The notes under the pieces are model-generated. The model did not search any database. It saw only the letters and a list, made by a program, of their open reading frames with translations, and had not been told where the DNA came from. This document shows positions 43,991-53,034 of a stretch of DNA of 64,000 bases, piece after piece; position 1 is the first letter of the stretch; every line of letters starts with the position of its first letter. The stretch is from Gemmata massiliana. GTDB lineage: Bacteria > Planctomycetota > Planctomycetia > Gemmatales > Gemmataceae. The stretch covers positions 317,139-381,138 of the forward strand of contig HG799466.1 of the NCBI GenBank assembly GCA_000531095.1. Reading direction: 5' to 3'. Both the position numbers and the translations under genes were made by a program.

Positions 43991-45787
43991 ATGTCCGTCC
44001 CGAGTGATTCGCACGTCCGGAGATTTCGAGTAATTATTGTTAGAACCATTACCGTTAATGTTTTCATCACGGGAGTGTTGGTCGCGGTGTCCGCGTGCTC
44101 GGCCCCACCCGCTTCAACCACCGCGCCCTCACGGATTGAAGAGGAGGCCCCCGGCCCTGCGCCCTTCGCGGACGCGACCGCCCACAGCGGCATCAGCCTC
44201 ACCTACCGCAATGGGGAGGACGCCGGGAACTTCGCCATCATCGAATCGCTCGGGGGCGGGGCGGCGCTCATCGATTTCGACGGGGACGGGCTACTGGACG
44301 TGTTCCTGCCGGCCGGCGGGCATTACGAGGGGAAAAAGGTACTCGGGCACCCGTGCAAACTGTACCGCAACCTCGGCGGGTTCAAGTTCGCGGACGTTAC
44401 CGCCAGCGTGGGTCTGGATAAGGTCACGTTCCAGTACAGCCACGGCGCGGCCGCGTTCGACTACGACCGCGACGGGTGGCCCGATCTGCTCGTTACCGGG
44501 TACAATCGGCTCGTGCTCCTTCACAACGAACCGAACCCCGCCGGGGGGCGCAAGTTCGTGGACGTGACGCCGAGGTCCGGGCTGAACGACACCCTGTGGT
44601 CCACGTCGGCCGCGTGGGGCGATCTCGACGGGGACGGGTACCCGGAAATTTACGTGTGCCACTACGGGAACTGGGGCTTCGACACCAACCACCCCACCGA
44701 CTGCACCTACGACGGCAAAACCCGCGACGTGTGCCAGCCGGCGAAGTTCAAACCGCTCCCGCACACGCTCTACCAGAACAACCGCGACGGCACCTTTACC
44801 GACGTCACGCAGAAAATGAAGCTGCGAAAGGACGGCAAGGGGATCGGCGCGCTGCTCGTGGACGTGAACAACGACGCGCGCCCGGACATCTACGCGGCCA
44901 ACGACACCGACGACAACTTCCTCTACATGAACAGCGGGAAGCGCGGTGAACTGGCACTCGAAGAAGTGGGGCTGTTCGCCGGGGTCGCGCGCGACGACCG
45001 GGGGATCGCGAACGGGAGCATGGGGCTCTCCGCGAGCGACTACGACCGCACCGGGCGCGCCTCGATCTTCGTCACCAACTACGAGAACGAGCTCCCGGCC
45101 CTCTACAAGAACCAGAGCACCGACCGCCAGGTGCGGTTCCTGCACAACACGGTCCCGAGCGGGATCGGGGCCATCGGCGGGAACTACGTGAGCTGGGGCA
45201 CGGGGTTCTTCGACTCCGATCTCGACGGCTGGGAAGACGTCATGATCGTTAGCGGGCACGCGATCCGGTTCCCGACGAAGATCGACCGGCGCCAGAAGCC
45301 GGTCCTCCTGAGCAACCAGCGCGGGAAGTTCAAGCCACTCGCCAGCAGCGAGTGGCCGTACCTCCGCGACCCGCACAACGCCCGCGGGTTGGCCCTTGGG
45401 GATCTCGACAACGACGGCAAGATCGACGCGATCGTGAGCCACCTGAACGAGCCGGTTGCTGTGTTGCGGAACGTGATCCCGACCGAGGGGCGGCATTGGG
45501 TGGGAATCAAACTGATCGGCGCGAAGAATGCCGATATCGTGGGCGCGCGAATCGTGATCGAAACGGCCGGCGGGAAACAAACGAAGTTCGCCCAGGGCGG
45601 CGGCAGTTACGGCACCACGAACGACCCGCGCCTGCACTTCGGTCTGAGCGCGGATGCCACGATCAACAAGGTCACTGTTTACTGGCCGTCGGGTAAAGTC
45701 GAAGAGATCGCGGGCTTGGAGCCGGATGCTTACTGGATGGTGGCGGAAGGCGAACCGAAGCCCAAGAAGGTGGAAGCAAAGCCGTAA
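43991..45787 (+). CDS. CRTAC1 / ASPIC-UnbV family lipoprotein
   Basis: A 598-residue protein from ATG 43991, preceded by GAGG. The N-terminus is a long lipoprotein-type signal ending 'LVAVSAC'. The body is an FG-GAP/VCBS beta-propeller with Ca-binding-like loops, such as 'ALIDFDGDGLLDVFLPAGG', 'DYDRDGWPDLLVTGYN' and 'WGDLDGDGYPEIYVCHYGN'. The C-terminal part ('IGAKNADIVGARIVIETAGG' to 'KVTVYWPSGKVEEIAGL') is the ASPIC/UnbV domain. Families with this layout are abundant in planctomycetes and may bind carbohydrate or protein; the partner is unknown. A clear hairpin terminator follows. Confidence 0.88.
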   Translation: MSVPSDSHVRRFRVIIVRTITVNVFITGVLVAVSACSAPPASTTAPSRIEEEAPGPAPFADATAHSGISLTYRNGEDAGNFAIIESLGGGAALIDFDGDGLLDVFLPAGGHYEGKKVLGHPCKLYRNLGGFKFADVTASVGLDKVTFQYSHGAAAFDYDRDGWPDLLVTGYNRLVLLHNEPNPAGGRKFVDVTPRSGLNDTLWSTSAAWGDLDGDGYPEIYVCHYGNWGFDTNHPTDCTYDGKTRDVCQPAKFKPLPHTLYQNNRDGTFTDVTQKMKLRKDGKGIGALLVDVNNDARPDIYAANDTDDNFLYMNSGKRGELALEEVGLFAGVARDDRGIANGSMGLSASDYDRTGRASIFVTNYENELPALYKNQSTDRQVRFLHNTVPSGIGAIGGNYVSWGTGFFDSDLDGWEDVMIVSGHAIRFPTKIDRRQKPVLLSNQRGKFKPLASSEWPYLRDPHNARGLALGDLDNDGKIDAIVSHLNEPVAVLRNVIPTEGRHWVGIKLIGAKNADIVGARIVIETAGGKQTKFAQGGGSYGTTNDPRLHFGLSADATINKVTVYWPSGKVEEIAGLEPDAYWMVAEGEPKPKKVEAKP

Positions 45788-45795
45788 ATCACTTC

Positions 45796-45833
45796 AGGCG
45801 CTGCGGACAGTGAGTAAGATCCGCAGCGCCTTT
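45796..45833 (+). terminator. Intrinsic terminator after the CRTAC1 gene
   Basis: A perfect 12-bp stem (45796-45807 / 45820-45831), 12-base loop, then a short T-run, nine bases after the stop codon. The remaining 400 bases to 46234 hold nothing else that I recognise apart from the promoter side of the next gene. Confidence 0.8.
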
Positions 45834-46234
45834 ACCACAAACCGAACGCAACACCGCAACAGTCAAACAACAACCGCCCCGGCAACTCATAGCCGGCGCG
45901 ATTCCAACTCAGAACCACCGCACCTCAACTCGGATCGTTCCACGCCCCGCTCCACGCCCGGTTCCGAAGTTGGTCCATTTCAGGCATTTCGGGCACGTTA
46001 TGGCAGCGCGTTCCCACGTCTGCGCGAGTGGATTTCGTGAAAACGACTCGCGCCCACCGCGAATTCTCATCCCGCGTTGAAACAAAGCGATGAGAAACGG
46101 GTCCAAAAGCTCGGAAGTTGAGGTGATGCGCGGTTACGGACCGTATTGCGCCGTCGCGTGAGCTAGAGTCGGAAGGGGCGGTGCGAGGTTTCGGCACGCA
46201 CGGACCCACCAACCGCCGAGTATTGAGTCGCCGT

Positions 46235-47965
46235 ATGCCCCGCCGGATCGAACTATCCTCAGCGCCCCTGGACCCGAACGGTCCCAGTGCGTTCGCGGCT
46301 GCGTTCACGGGGCCGTATTCCGTCGGGCTGACTCTGGGGATTAGCGTTCTCATCCCGATCGTGCTCGTAGCAATCGTACTTCGGGTCCGGCGCAAGCGCC
46401 GCCGACCTGTGGCACCGCTCAGTGACACCGTCCCCGTCCCACCCGCGCGCCCGGTCTACACGCCACCGCCCGAATCCGACGCGATCTTCCGACTCCTGTT
46501 CGAGCACCACCCGGCGCCCGCGTGGGTGTTCGACGAGGACTCGCTCCGGTTCGTCGCGGTCAACGACGCCGTGCTCCGTCGGTACGGGTACACGCGCGAC
46601 CGGTTCCTCGCACTCAAGATCCGCGACGTGTGCCCGGACGAGGACGCGGACCGACTCATCGGCGCCCCGTGCGGGCCGCTCCAGTGGCGGCACCGGATCT
46701 CGTCGGGCGCCCTCATCGCGATCGAAGTGACCTCGCACCGCATCACGAGCGACGGGCGGCTGCTCCGGTTGGTCGTGGCCAGCGACGCGATCGATCGCCG
46801 AAAGGCGGAAGGCGCACTCAAAGAACGAGACGACCTGCTCCACGACGTCCTCACGAACGTGCCGTGCGCCGTGTCGTGGAAGGACCGCGCGTCCATTTAC
46901 ATCGGGTGCAACGACCAGGCCGCGCGCGACCACGGGCTGACCGTCCCGGGCGAGGTGATCGGCCAGACGGACTACGACCTCGCGCGCGTCTCCGAAGAGG
47001 CCGAGAGCGTCCGGGCCAGCGACCTGCGCGTCATCGAGTCCGAGGAACCACTGCTCGACGTGGAAGAAACCCGCACGCTCACGGACGGAACAAAAGTAAC
47101 GTTCCTGACGAACCGCGTTCCGCTCCGCGACTCGGCCGGGCGCGTCGTCGGGGTCGTGGGTGTGGCGCAGAACGTGACCGAGCGCAAGCGCCTAGAAGAC
47201 GAACTGCGGCACTCGCAGAAGATGGAAGCGGTCGGCCGCCTCGCCGGGGGCGTCGCGCACGACTTCAACAACCTGCTCACGATCGTCACCGGCAGCGTCC
47301 ACCTCATCCGCTCCCTTCCACCCGGCGACACGTCGCTCGGCAGCTACGTCGACGAGATCCAGGGCGCGGTCGATCGGGCCACGGCCCTGACGCGCCAGCT
47401 CCTGGCGTTCAGCCGAAAGCAGCCGTCGCGCCCCGAGGTGCTCGATCTGAACGATATCGTTACGGGGTTGGTGAGCCTCCTGCGTCGGCTCCTCGGAAAC
47501 CGTGTCACGATCCGCACCGATTTGGCCACCGAGCCGGTTCGCGTCCGGGCCGACCGCGGGCACCTGGAACAGATCCTGATGAACCTCGCGGTGAACGCGC
47601 GCGACGCGATGCCCAGTGGGGGCGCGTTGACCATCGCGACCGCCCCCGACATTGCGAACCAGTTCGCCCGGCTCACCGTCAGCGATACCGGAACGGGCAT
47701 GTCGGACGAGGTAAAAGCCAAAATCTTCGAGCCGTTCTTCACCACGAAGGAGATCGGCAAGGGTACGGGCTTGGGTCTGGCAACGGTCCACGGCATCGTG
47801 CAGCAAGCCGGGGGCGGGATCGAGGTCACGTCCACCCTGGGCACGGGAACGACGTTCGCGATCCGGCTCCCGTGGTGCTCGACGCCGCCGCCCCCACCGT
47901 CTGGTACGCTTACCCCCCTCGCACACGCTGTCCCACGCCACAATCAGGTCATACGACCGGGGTAA
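46235..47965 (+). CDS. Sensor histidine kinase with PAS domains (C-terminus cut by an insertion)
   Basis: A membrane sensor kinase. ATG 46235 begins the frame, and one hydrophobic segment lies at about 29-50 ('VGLTLGISVLIPIVLVAIVL'). PAS domains follow at about 82-190 and 200-320. The HisKA motif 'GRLAGGVAHDFNNLLTI' puts the phospho-acceptor His at 342. The ATPase domain has 'LAVNARDAMPSGGALT' and 'VSDTGTGMSDEVKAKIFEPF' with '[20 protein letters not shown]'. The coding frame continues past the in-frame TAA at 47963 into a receiver domain (ending 48628) if the 252-base insertion at 47925-48176 is removed. The real gene is therefore likely one hybrid kinase of about 713 residues. Confidence 0.85.
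   Translation: MPRRIELSSAPLDPNGPSAFAAAFTGPYSVGLTLGISVLIPIVLVAIVLRVRRKRRRPVAPLSDTVPVPPARPVYTPPPESDAIFRLLFEHHPAPAWVFDEDSLRFVAVNDAVLRRYGYTRDRFLALKIRDVCPDEDADRLIGAPCGPLQWRHRISSGALIAIEVTSHRITSDGRLLRLVVASDAIDRRKAEGALKERDDLLHDVLTNVPCAVSWKDRASIYIGCNDQAARDHGLTVPGEVIGQTDYDLARVSEEAESVRASDLRVIESEEPLLDVEETRTLTDGTKVTFLTNRVPLRDSAGRVVGVVGVAQNVTERKRLEDELRHSQKMEAVGRLAGGVAHDFNNLLTIVTGSVHLIRSLPPGDTSLGSYVDEIQGAVDRATALTRQLLAFSRKQPSRPEVLDLNDIVTGLVSLLRRLLGNRVTIRTDLATEPVRVRADRGHLEQILMNLAVNARDAMPSGGALTIATAPDIANQFARLTVSDTGTGMSDEVKAKIFEPFFTTKEIGKGTGLGLATVHGIVQQAGGGIEVTSTLGTGTTFAIRLPWCSTPPPPPSGTLTPLAHAVPRHNQVIRPG
47732..47924. repeat. 193-bp direct repeat, copy 1
   Basis: Identical to 47984-48176. It encodes the end of the kinase ATPase domain and the Pro-rich linker. 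The copies are separated by 59 bases of unrelated sequence. Confidence 0.9.
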
Positions 47966-47983
47966 TTCCCACGTGGTCGCGGT

Positions 47984-48176
47984 CCGTTCTTCACCACGAA
48001 GGAGATCGGCAAGGGTACGGGCTTGGGTCTGGCAACGGTCCACGGCATCGTGCAGCAAGCCGGGGGCGGGATCGAGGTCACGTCCACCCTGGGCACGGGA
48101 ACGACGTTCGCGATCCGGCTCCCGTGGTGCTCGACGCCGCCGCCCCCACCGTCTGGTACGCTTACCCCCCTCGCAC
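47984..48176. repeat. 193-bp direct repeat, copy 2
   Basis: Identical to 47732-47924 with an offset of 252 bases. The genuine gene continues from the end of this copy into the receiver domain. Confidence 0.9.
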
Positions 48177-48628
48177 CGCTCTCCGCGCGCCCCGGGCGCT
48201 CGGTGCTGCTCGTTGAGGACGAAGAACGGGTGCGCAAACTGGTTCGAGGTACGCTGGAAGGCTGGGGGTACGCGGTCACCGAAGCCGATCGCGCGGAAGA
48301 AGCTCTGGGGCTGCTCGCGGTCAGTCGCGAGTTCGATCTGCTCGTTACGGATCTCGTGATGCCCGGAATGGACGGGCGCGAACTGGCGGCCCGCGTGCGC
48401 GCGGAGCGCCCCGGCACCGCCATCGTCTTCATCTCCGGGTACGTCCCGGACCTGAAGCGCCTCGACGGGTTCTCCGACGGGGTGTTCCTGCCCAAACCGT
48501 TCACCCCGTTCGATCTGCTCCGGTGTGCGGAGCGGGCGCTGCGCCAGCGGAAAGCGAGCGAAGCGCACGCCCACACTGCGGTCCCCGTGCCGGTTCCCGG
48601 CTCTCCCGTGGGGGCACAGGAACTATGA
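47984..48628 (+). CDS. Receiver domain end of the hybrid kinase (broken off by the duplication)
   Basis: The frame continues here in the same phase as the kinase, through the repeated ATPase end and then a receiver domain from about 48200. Receiver features are the acidic pair '[10 protein letters not shown]', the phospho-acceptor Asp in '[13 protein letters not shown]' and the Lys in '[12 protein letters not shown]'. The stop overlaps the next gene start (ATGA at 48625-48628). This is the C-terminal part of the upstream kinase and not a separate gene. It would be one protein if the 252-base insertion is an artefact. Confidence 0.75.
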   Translation, partial: PFFTTKEIGKGTGLGLATVHGIVQQAGGGIEVTSTLGTGTTFAIRLPWCSTPPPPPSGTLTPLAPLSARPGRSVLLVEDEERVRKLVRGTLEGWGYAVTEADRAEEALGLLAVSREFDLLVTDLVMPGMDGRELAARVRAERPGTAIVFISGYVPDLKRLDGFSDGVFLPKPFTPFDLLRCAERALRQRKASEAHAHTAVPVPVPGSPVGAQEL

Positions 48629-49818
48629 CGCGCCGCGTGCTACTCGTAACCGAAGACCCGATCGCGCACGTCGCGCTGCAGGACACGTTCTCCCCGCTCT
48701 CGGCGGAGTGGGGCGCGGACTTCTCCCGCGGCGGCCCCGAGGCGATGAATTACCTGAAGCGACCGGGCTACGATGCCCTGATCGCGGACGCGCACTTGCC
48801 CGCCAACGGGTGCGCGGAACTGCTCACGGAAGCCCGGCGCCGGCACCCGCCGATGGCGCGGATCGTGCTCGCGTCCCCGGGCCGAATGGAAGTGATCGGA
48901 CTGGTCACGCTCGCCCACCGAATGCTCCCGAAGATGTGCCCGGCGGCCGAGTTGATCGGCGCGATTCAGCGGGCGCACTCCTTGCGCGAGTTGCTCGGCA
49001 GCCCGTCCCTCGCGGCCCTCGTCGGTCGGCTCGCGAGCGTTCCGGCACTGTCCGCGGTCTACACGCGGATCGCGGAAGAACTCGCGTTCCCCGATTTCTC
49101 GCTCGCGGCCGTCGGCGGGTTGGTGTCACAAGACGTCGGGATCGCGGCCAAGTTGCTCCAGATGGCCAACTCCGCACTCGTCGGGCTGCGCAAACCGGCC
49201 TCGACGCCGTCCCAGGCGGTGCGCATTCTGGGCGCGGACCTGACGCGCACGCTGGTCCTGGCTGTCGATTTGTTTTCGCGCTACAACCCGCACGCACTCA
49301 AGCCGTTCTCGATCGAAGCGCTGTGGGACCGCAGCCAGGCCGTCGGGGAGCTTGCGGCGACCATCGCTGCGGCCGAGCGCGCCGAGGAACAGGTGGTGCG
49401 CGAGTCGGCCCTGGGGGGATTGTTCCTCGACATCGGGCGCCTCACGCTCGCGAGCCAACTCACCGGGCCGTACAAGGAAATTCTGGCCCTGATGCGCAAG
49501 GAGAACCTGGACGCGGCCGAGGCCGAGCGCCGGGTGCTGGGAACCTCTCACGCCGAAGTCGGGGCGTACCTGCTCGGACTTTGGGGGATGCCCGACGGAT
49601 TGGTCGAAGCGGTCGCGTGGCACCACAACCCGTCCGGCTGCCCCGGCAGCGCATTCACCCCGCTCACCGCCGTTCACGCAGCGGACACGATCCTCGCGGA
49701 AGGCATCAAGGTGAACCCCGATTGGGCCTACCTGGAGCGCCTCGGGCTACGCGACCGATACGCAACGTGGCGGAAATTGTGGCAGGAGCGCACGACGCGC
49801 GACGAGCGCGAGGCTTGA
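48625..49818 (+). CDS. HDOD-domain protein with receiver-like N-terminus
   Basis: A 397-residue protein overlapping the kinase stop by ATGA. The N-terminal 120 residues have receiver-like layout ('[20 protein letters not shown]', then '[19 protein letters not shown]'), with an Asp in the phospho-acceptor place. The HDOD domain covers about 130-380: '[20 protein letters not shown]', '[19 protein letters not shown]', '[20 protein letters not shown]' and '[14 protein letters not shown]'. HDOD proteins act in signalling as HD-GYP-related output or scaffold modules, often with kinases. It is the natural output partner of the hybrid kinase and the second gene of that pair. Confidence 0.88.
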   Translation: MTRRVLLVTEDPIAHVALQDTFSPLSAEWGADFSRGGPEAMNYLKRPGYDALIADAHLPANGCAELLTEARRRHPPMARIVLASPGRMEVIGLVTLAHRMLPKMCPAAELIGAIQRAHSLRELLGSPSLAALVGRLASVPALSAVYTRIAEELAFPDFSLAAVGGLVSQDVGIAAKLLQMANSALVGLRKPASTPSQAVRILGADLTRTLVLAVDLFSRYNPHALKPFSIEALWDRSQAVGELAATIAAAERAEEQVVRESALGGLFLDIGRLTLASQLTGPYKEILALMRKENLDAAEAERRVLGTSHAEVGAYLLGLWGMPDGLVEAVAWHHNPSGCPGSAFTPLTAVHAADTILAEGIKVNPDWAYLERLGLRDRYATWRKLWQERTTRDEREA

Positions 49819-49896
49819 GACGGGAATTCCGGCGCGCGGTCGCGTGCTCAACACTTCTCTGCGCGAACGGCTTAAAAAACGGAAATCGAGCACCGA

Positions 49897-49926
49897 AAAA
49901 GCGCCCGATGTTGTTTACGTCGGGCG
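49897..49926 (-). terminator. Intrinsic terminator of the flhX/fliK-like operon
   Basis: Read on the minus strand: stem CGCCCGA / TCGGGCG (49920-49926 and 49902-49908), an 11-base loop containing the stop codon of the small gene, then C and TTTTT. Confidence 0.75.
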
Positions 49927-50184
49927 GTTAACGCGGTTCAGGAACGCAAGAATCGCGGCCACCGCGCGGTACACCTCGGGCGGGATCTCTTGATCGAGAT
50001 TCAGCCGGCTCAGAACCTGCACGAGCGTCGGGTCCGAGCGCACGGGCACAGCGTTCTTTTGTGCCAGTTTGAGAATTTGTTCCGCGGTGCGCCCCTTCCC
50101 CTTCGCAATCACGGTGGGGGCTTTGTCGCGCGCGGGGTCGTAACGGAGTGCGACGGCGCGCTTCTGTTGCGGTTTCTCGGCCAT
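49915..50184 (-). CDS. FlhB C-terminal homologue (FlhX-type)
   Basis: An 89-residue protein matching the cytoplasmic C-terminal part of FlhB, the export substrate-specificity switch, without the membrane domain. It has 'AVALRYDPARDKAPTVIAKG', 'AEQILKLAQKNAVPVRSDPT' and 'LNLDQEIPPEVYRAVAAILA'. The cleavage motif NPTH is absent; the protein starts just after that point in FlhB. Such FlhX/YlqH-type proteins can replace the cleaved FlhB fragment. It pairs with the fliK-like gene upstream, as ylqG-ylqH do in Bacillus. The full flhB lies at the end of this window. Confidence 0.85.
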   Translation of the reverse strand: MAEKPQQKRAVALRYDPARDKAPTVIAKGKGRTAEQILKLAQKNAVPVRSDPTLVQVLSRLNLDQEIPPEVYRAVAAILAFLNRVNRPT

Positions 50185-50185
50185 A

Positions 50186-51712
50186 TCACACTCTCACATC
50201 CAATAGAGAAGCAAGGGCGGCCGGGCGCCCGGACATCATAGCGGAGGACTGTACCCGCGTTCGAGGAGGGAGATCGGCGACCGCGCGCACGTCGAGGAAC
50301 ACTTCACCGAATCCCTCGGTTTGCAACTCCGAATGCAGTTCGGGCAGCGCCGCACTCACGCGCTCGCGCACCGCGGCCCGGTCGAGGTAAATCGCGGCCC
50401 GGAAACTGTCGCCGGCCAACCCCGCGTCGATCCACGTCTCCCCGAGTTCGCTCAGCGGCACGTGCATGAGCATCCGGAAGCGCCCCCCCCGGCGCTCCGT
50501 GTCGGCGTCGTCCGCTTGTTGGTCTTCCGCCTCGACGGACAGGTGAAGCGTGCGCCACTGGTCGCGGTCCGGGAACGGAACCTGAAGGATGTACGGCGTG
50601 CCCGTTGCTTGCGCGAGCGTTTGCGTCGCCTGTTGCGACTCGATCCCGTCAAGTGTGGCTTTCGCGGCCGGAATCTGGGACGCGACGCCCAACTCGCGCG
50701 CCGTCTGCAGCAACCGCAGCAGATCGCCCTTGAGATCCGCCTTCAGTTCGTGTGCGACATCGGTCTTCGGCGCCGCGGCGTTTGTCGGCGCGGAGTCCTT
50801 AACCGGTGCAGAGTTATTCTTGGTCGGAGCTTGGTCTTCTTTAAGAGCGGAGGCCTTAGACGCGCTCGCGTTTGAAGGATCCGAGACCGAAGCCCGCGCC
50901 GGGTCCGGATCAGCAAGCCGCGCAAGTTTGGCTTCAAACTGAATCCCGCCGTTCTGAACGAGGTTCTGAAGTTCGGTCGCGTTCAACACGCGGGGTTCGC
51001 TCGGCACAAGGGCTCGGATCGTGTCGCGCACCGCAACGGCAGCCTCGCGGACGGGAGCAGGAACGACCGGAGCGGGTTCGGCCCCGTCGGTCTGCGGTTG
51101 CGGCTCGATCAGCGCTTTAAGTTCGGCCTGAAGGGGTTTGAGGTTCGTTGCGAGTTCGGGCGCGGGCGTCGCGCGAATAATCGCCGTCGCGATTTCCGTG
51201 GGCAGAGCCGGGGTCTCCGCCGGAACCTTGAGCGTGAGCCCCGTTGGGGTGTTCTTGACCTCCAGAATGAATCGCCCCGGCAGAAGCGGGTCGCGCGTGG
51301 TCGCGGTCTGTTCCTGTCCCTCGATTTGCACGAGCACGCGCCCGTCGGGTAGCGCTGCGGTGACGTCCACGACCTTGAGCTGCGTCGACCCCATCGGAAC
51401 GTTGGGCGGGGCCTGCGGTTTTGTCTCACGCGCCGCCGGGGTCGCGATTTCCAGCGTCCCGTTCCCGGATTTCGGCACCCGCACGAAAAGTACCGACCCG
51501 GCCTGAAGCCCCACGGACGGGCTGACCGTGAGGGACTGCCCGTTCACGTTCAGGACCGCGTCGCGCGGGTTCACCTGCGTCACGGTCGCTTGCAAAAGCG
51601 AACCGAGGGGAACCGCGGTGAGGTTCCCGGCCAAAATGCGCACGCTCGCCGCGGACGCCGTTTGCGCGGGCGGCGGGGGAGGGAGTACGATTTCGGTCGC
51701 GTTGATTTGCAT
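50186..51712 (-). CDS. FliK-like flagellar hook-length control protein
   Basis: A 508-residue protein of FliK/YlqG-like layout. The N-terminal part has 'LTAVPLGSLLQATVTQVNPR' and a beta-rich section with 'GQSLTVSPSVGLQAGSVLFV'. The middle is Ala/Pro/Lys-rich and low in complexity. The C-terminal globular domain includes 'PYILQVPFPDRDQWRTLHLS' and 'VHVPLSELGETWIDAGL'-like sequence, as in FliK C-terminal domains that contact FlhB. The next gene, two bases away, is the FlhX-type protein. Both are divergent from flgB. I infer the FliK role from layout and neighbourhood. Confidence 0.65.
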   Translation of the reverse strand: MQINATEIVLPPPPPAQTASAASVRILAGNLTAVPLGSLLQATVTQVNPRDAVLNVNGQSLTVSPSVGLQAGSVLFVRVPKSGNGTLEIATPAARETKPQAPPNVPMGSTQLKVVDVTAALPDGRVLVQIEGQEQTATTRDPLLPGRFILEVKNTPTGLTLKVPAETPALPTEIATAIIRATPAPELATNLKPLQAELKALIEPQPQTDGAEPAPVVPAPVREAAVAVRDTIRALVPSEPRVLNATELQNLVQNGGIQFEAKLARLADPDPARASVSDPSNASASKASALKEDQAPTKNNSAPVKDSAPTNAAAPKTDVAHELKADLKGDLLRLLQTARELGVASQIPAAKATLDGIESQQATQTLAQATGTPYILQVPFPDRDQWRTLHLSVEAEDQQADDADTERRGGRFRMLMHVPLSELGETWIDAGLAGDSFRAAIYLDRAAVRERVSAALPELHSELQTEGFGEVFLDVRAVADLPPRTRVQSSAMMSGRPAALASLLDVRV

Positions 51713-51832
51713 AATTTCTACTTTAGCCTATCTTTTGCGATTCTGCCGAATTCGCGCCAAATGCCCGTACATCCCTCATCGCCAGCGCGATTGGTTCAAG
51801 TTCGCGCGTGAATCTTCCGACTTATCACCCAC

Positions 51833-52183
51833 ATGGAAACCAATTTACCCGGCCTGAGCGGGTTGACGCAGTTGCTCGATACGAGCGCCCTGCGGCACCG
51901 CGTCATTGCCCAAAACGTTGCGAACGTGAACACGCCCGGCTACCGCCGGCAAACGGTCGCGTTCGAGTCCGATCTCGCGCGAGCGCTGGCCTCGCCCACG
52001 AGCGACGCGCCGGTGCGGTCGCGCGTCGTGACCTCCGACGGCCCGGAACGTGCCGACGGCAACACGGTCGACATCGACCGCGAGATGAACGACATGAACA
52101 AGAACGCGCTTCTGTACCAGGCCGCGACCCAGATCATGGCGAGCCGCATCGCCTCGCTGCGGGCCGCGATCGCCGGGCGCTAG
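51833..52183 (+). CDS. flgB: Flagellar basal-body rod protein FlgB
   Basis: Proximal rod protein of the basal body, 116 residues, first gene of the rightward flagellar cluster. The typical N-terminal helix with 'RHRVIAQNVANVNTPGYRRQ' is followed by a Ser/Asp-rich middle. The C-terminal helix 'EMNDMNKNALLYQAATQIMA' pairs with it. No strong ribosome-binding site is visible before ATG 51833. flgC follows after 21 bases. Confidence 0.94.
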   Translation: METNLPGLSGLTQLLDTSALRHRVIAQNVANVNTPGYRRQTVAFESDLARALASPTSDAPVRSRVVTSDGPERADGNTVDIDREMNDMNKNALLYQAATQIMASRIASLRAAIAGR

Positions 52184-52204
52184 CGCGAACCTTAAGGAGC
52201 ACAA

Positions 52205-52636
52205 ATGCCCTTTAACGACCTCTTTGCGGCCACGGCCATCAGCAGTTCCGGCATGTCGGCCGAGCGGCTGCGGATGGAAGTCGTCGCGAACAATATCGCG
52301 AACGCCAATACCACCCGGTCCGCGAACGGCGGCCCGTACCGTCGGCAGGACGTGGTGTTCGCCGAGGTGCTCGGCGCGGCCCGGGGCTGTCCCGGCGGGA
52401 ACCTGCGCGGGGTAGAAGCGGTCGAGATGATCGAAGACCCCAGCGACCTGCCCAGCGTGTACCAGCCCGGGCACCCGGACGCGGACGCCGCGGGCAACGT
52501 GCGGATGCCGAACGTCCAGCTCCCGATCGAAATGGTCAACCTGTTAACCGCGGCGCGGGCTTACGAAGCGAACCTGCGCACGTCCCAAACGTTCCGCCAA
52601 ATGAACGAGCAGGCGCTCGCGCTGCTCCGGGGGTAA
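52205..52636 (+). CDS. flgC: Flagellar basal-body rod protein FlgC
   Basis: Proximal rod protein, 143 residues. It begins 'MPFNDLFAATAISSSGMSAE' and 'RLRMEVVANNIANANTTRSA' follows. The middle has 'GPYRRQDVVFAEVL' and the end 'MVNLLTAARAYEANLRTSQT', all rod-family motifs. The linker GHPDADAAGNVRMPNVQLPI is standard. A purine-rich AAGGAG precedes the start. It sits between flgB and fliE in the normal order. Confidence 0.95.
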   Translation: MPFNDLFAATAISSSGMSAERLRMEVVANNIANANTTRSANGGPYRRQDVVFAEVLGAARGCPGGNLRGVEAVEMIEDPSDLPSVYQPGHPDADAAGNVRMPNVQLPIEMVNLLTAARAYEANLRTSQTFRQMNEQALALLRG

Positions 52637-52639
52637 GCC

Positions 52640-52948
52640 ATGCCAGTCGATTCCATCGCGACCGTCGCCCCGCTCACGCGGCTCCAACCGCTCGTCGCCC
52701 CGCAAGCGCTGGCCGAGGCCCCGTCCTCGGTTCCGTTCGCGGGCGTGTTGAACGGCGTCCTCGCGGGCAACGCCCAGGCCCAGGTTACTGCCGACAACGC
52801 CGTCCGCGACCTCGCGGATGGGACCGCGCAGGATCTGCACACGGTCAGCCTCGCGGTCGCTCAGGCCGACATCTCGTTCCGGCTGATCCTGGAACTGCGC
52901 AACCGGCTCGCCGATGCGTTCCAGGAAGTGACCCGCATGCAAGTGTAA
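52640..52948 (+). CDS. fliE: Flagellar hook-basal body protein FliE
   Basis: Connects the MS ring to the rod. 102 residues, starting 3 bases after flgC. The C-terminal half has the family pattern 'AVRDLADGTAQDLHTVSLAV' and 'AQADISFRLILELRNRLADA' ending 'FQEVTRMQV'. The N-terminal half is poorly conserved, as usual. A GC-rich hairpin lies between fliE and fliF. Confidence 0.9.
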   Translation: MPVDSIATVAPLTRLQPLVAPQALAEAPSSVPFAGVLNGVLAGNAQAQVTADNAVRDLADGTAQDLHTVSLAVAQADISFRLILELRNRLADAFQEVTRMQV

Positions 52949-52957
52949 CGAGCAGTT

Positions 52958-52984
52958 CGTCGGGCGGGCTCCGCCCGCCCGACG
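52958..52984 (+). repeat. 12-bp GC-rich hairpin between fliE and fliF
   Basis: Perfect arms 52958-52969 and 52973-52984 around a 3-base loop, without a T-run. It could attenuate read-through into fliF or be a dispersed repeat. Confidence 0.5.
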
Positions 52985-53034
52985 CGGATTCGGTGACCGG
53001 AACGGCCCCTGGACCAGACTCGATCGGGTGACGC

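Noticed and set aside
45925-46428. Minus-strand 167-codon frame before the histidine kinase
   Set aside because: It overlaps the kinase start on the opposite strand, has Arg/Ser-rich composition and no recognisable domain.
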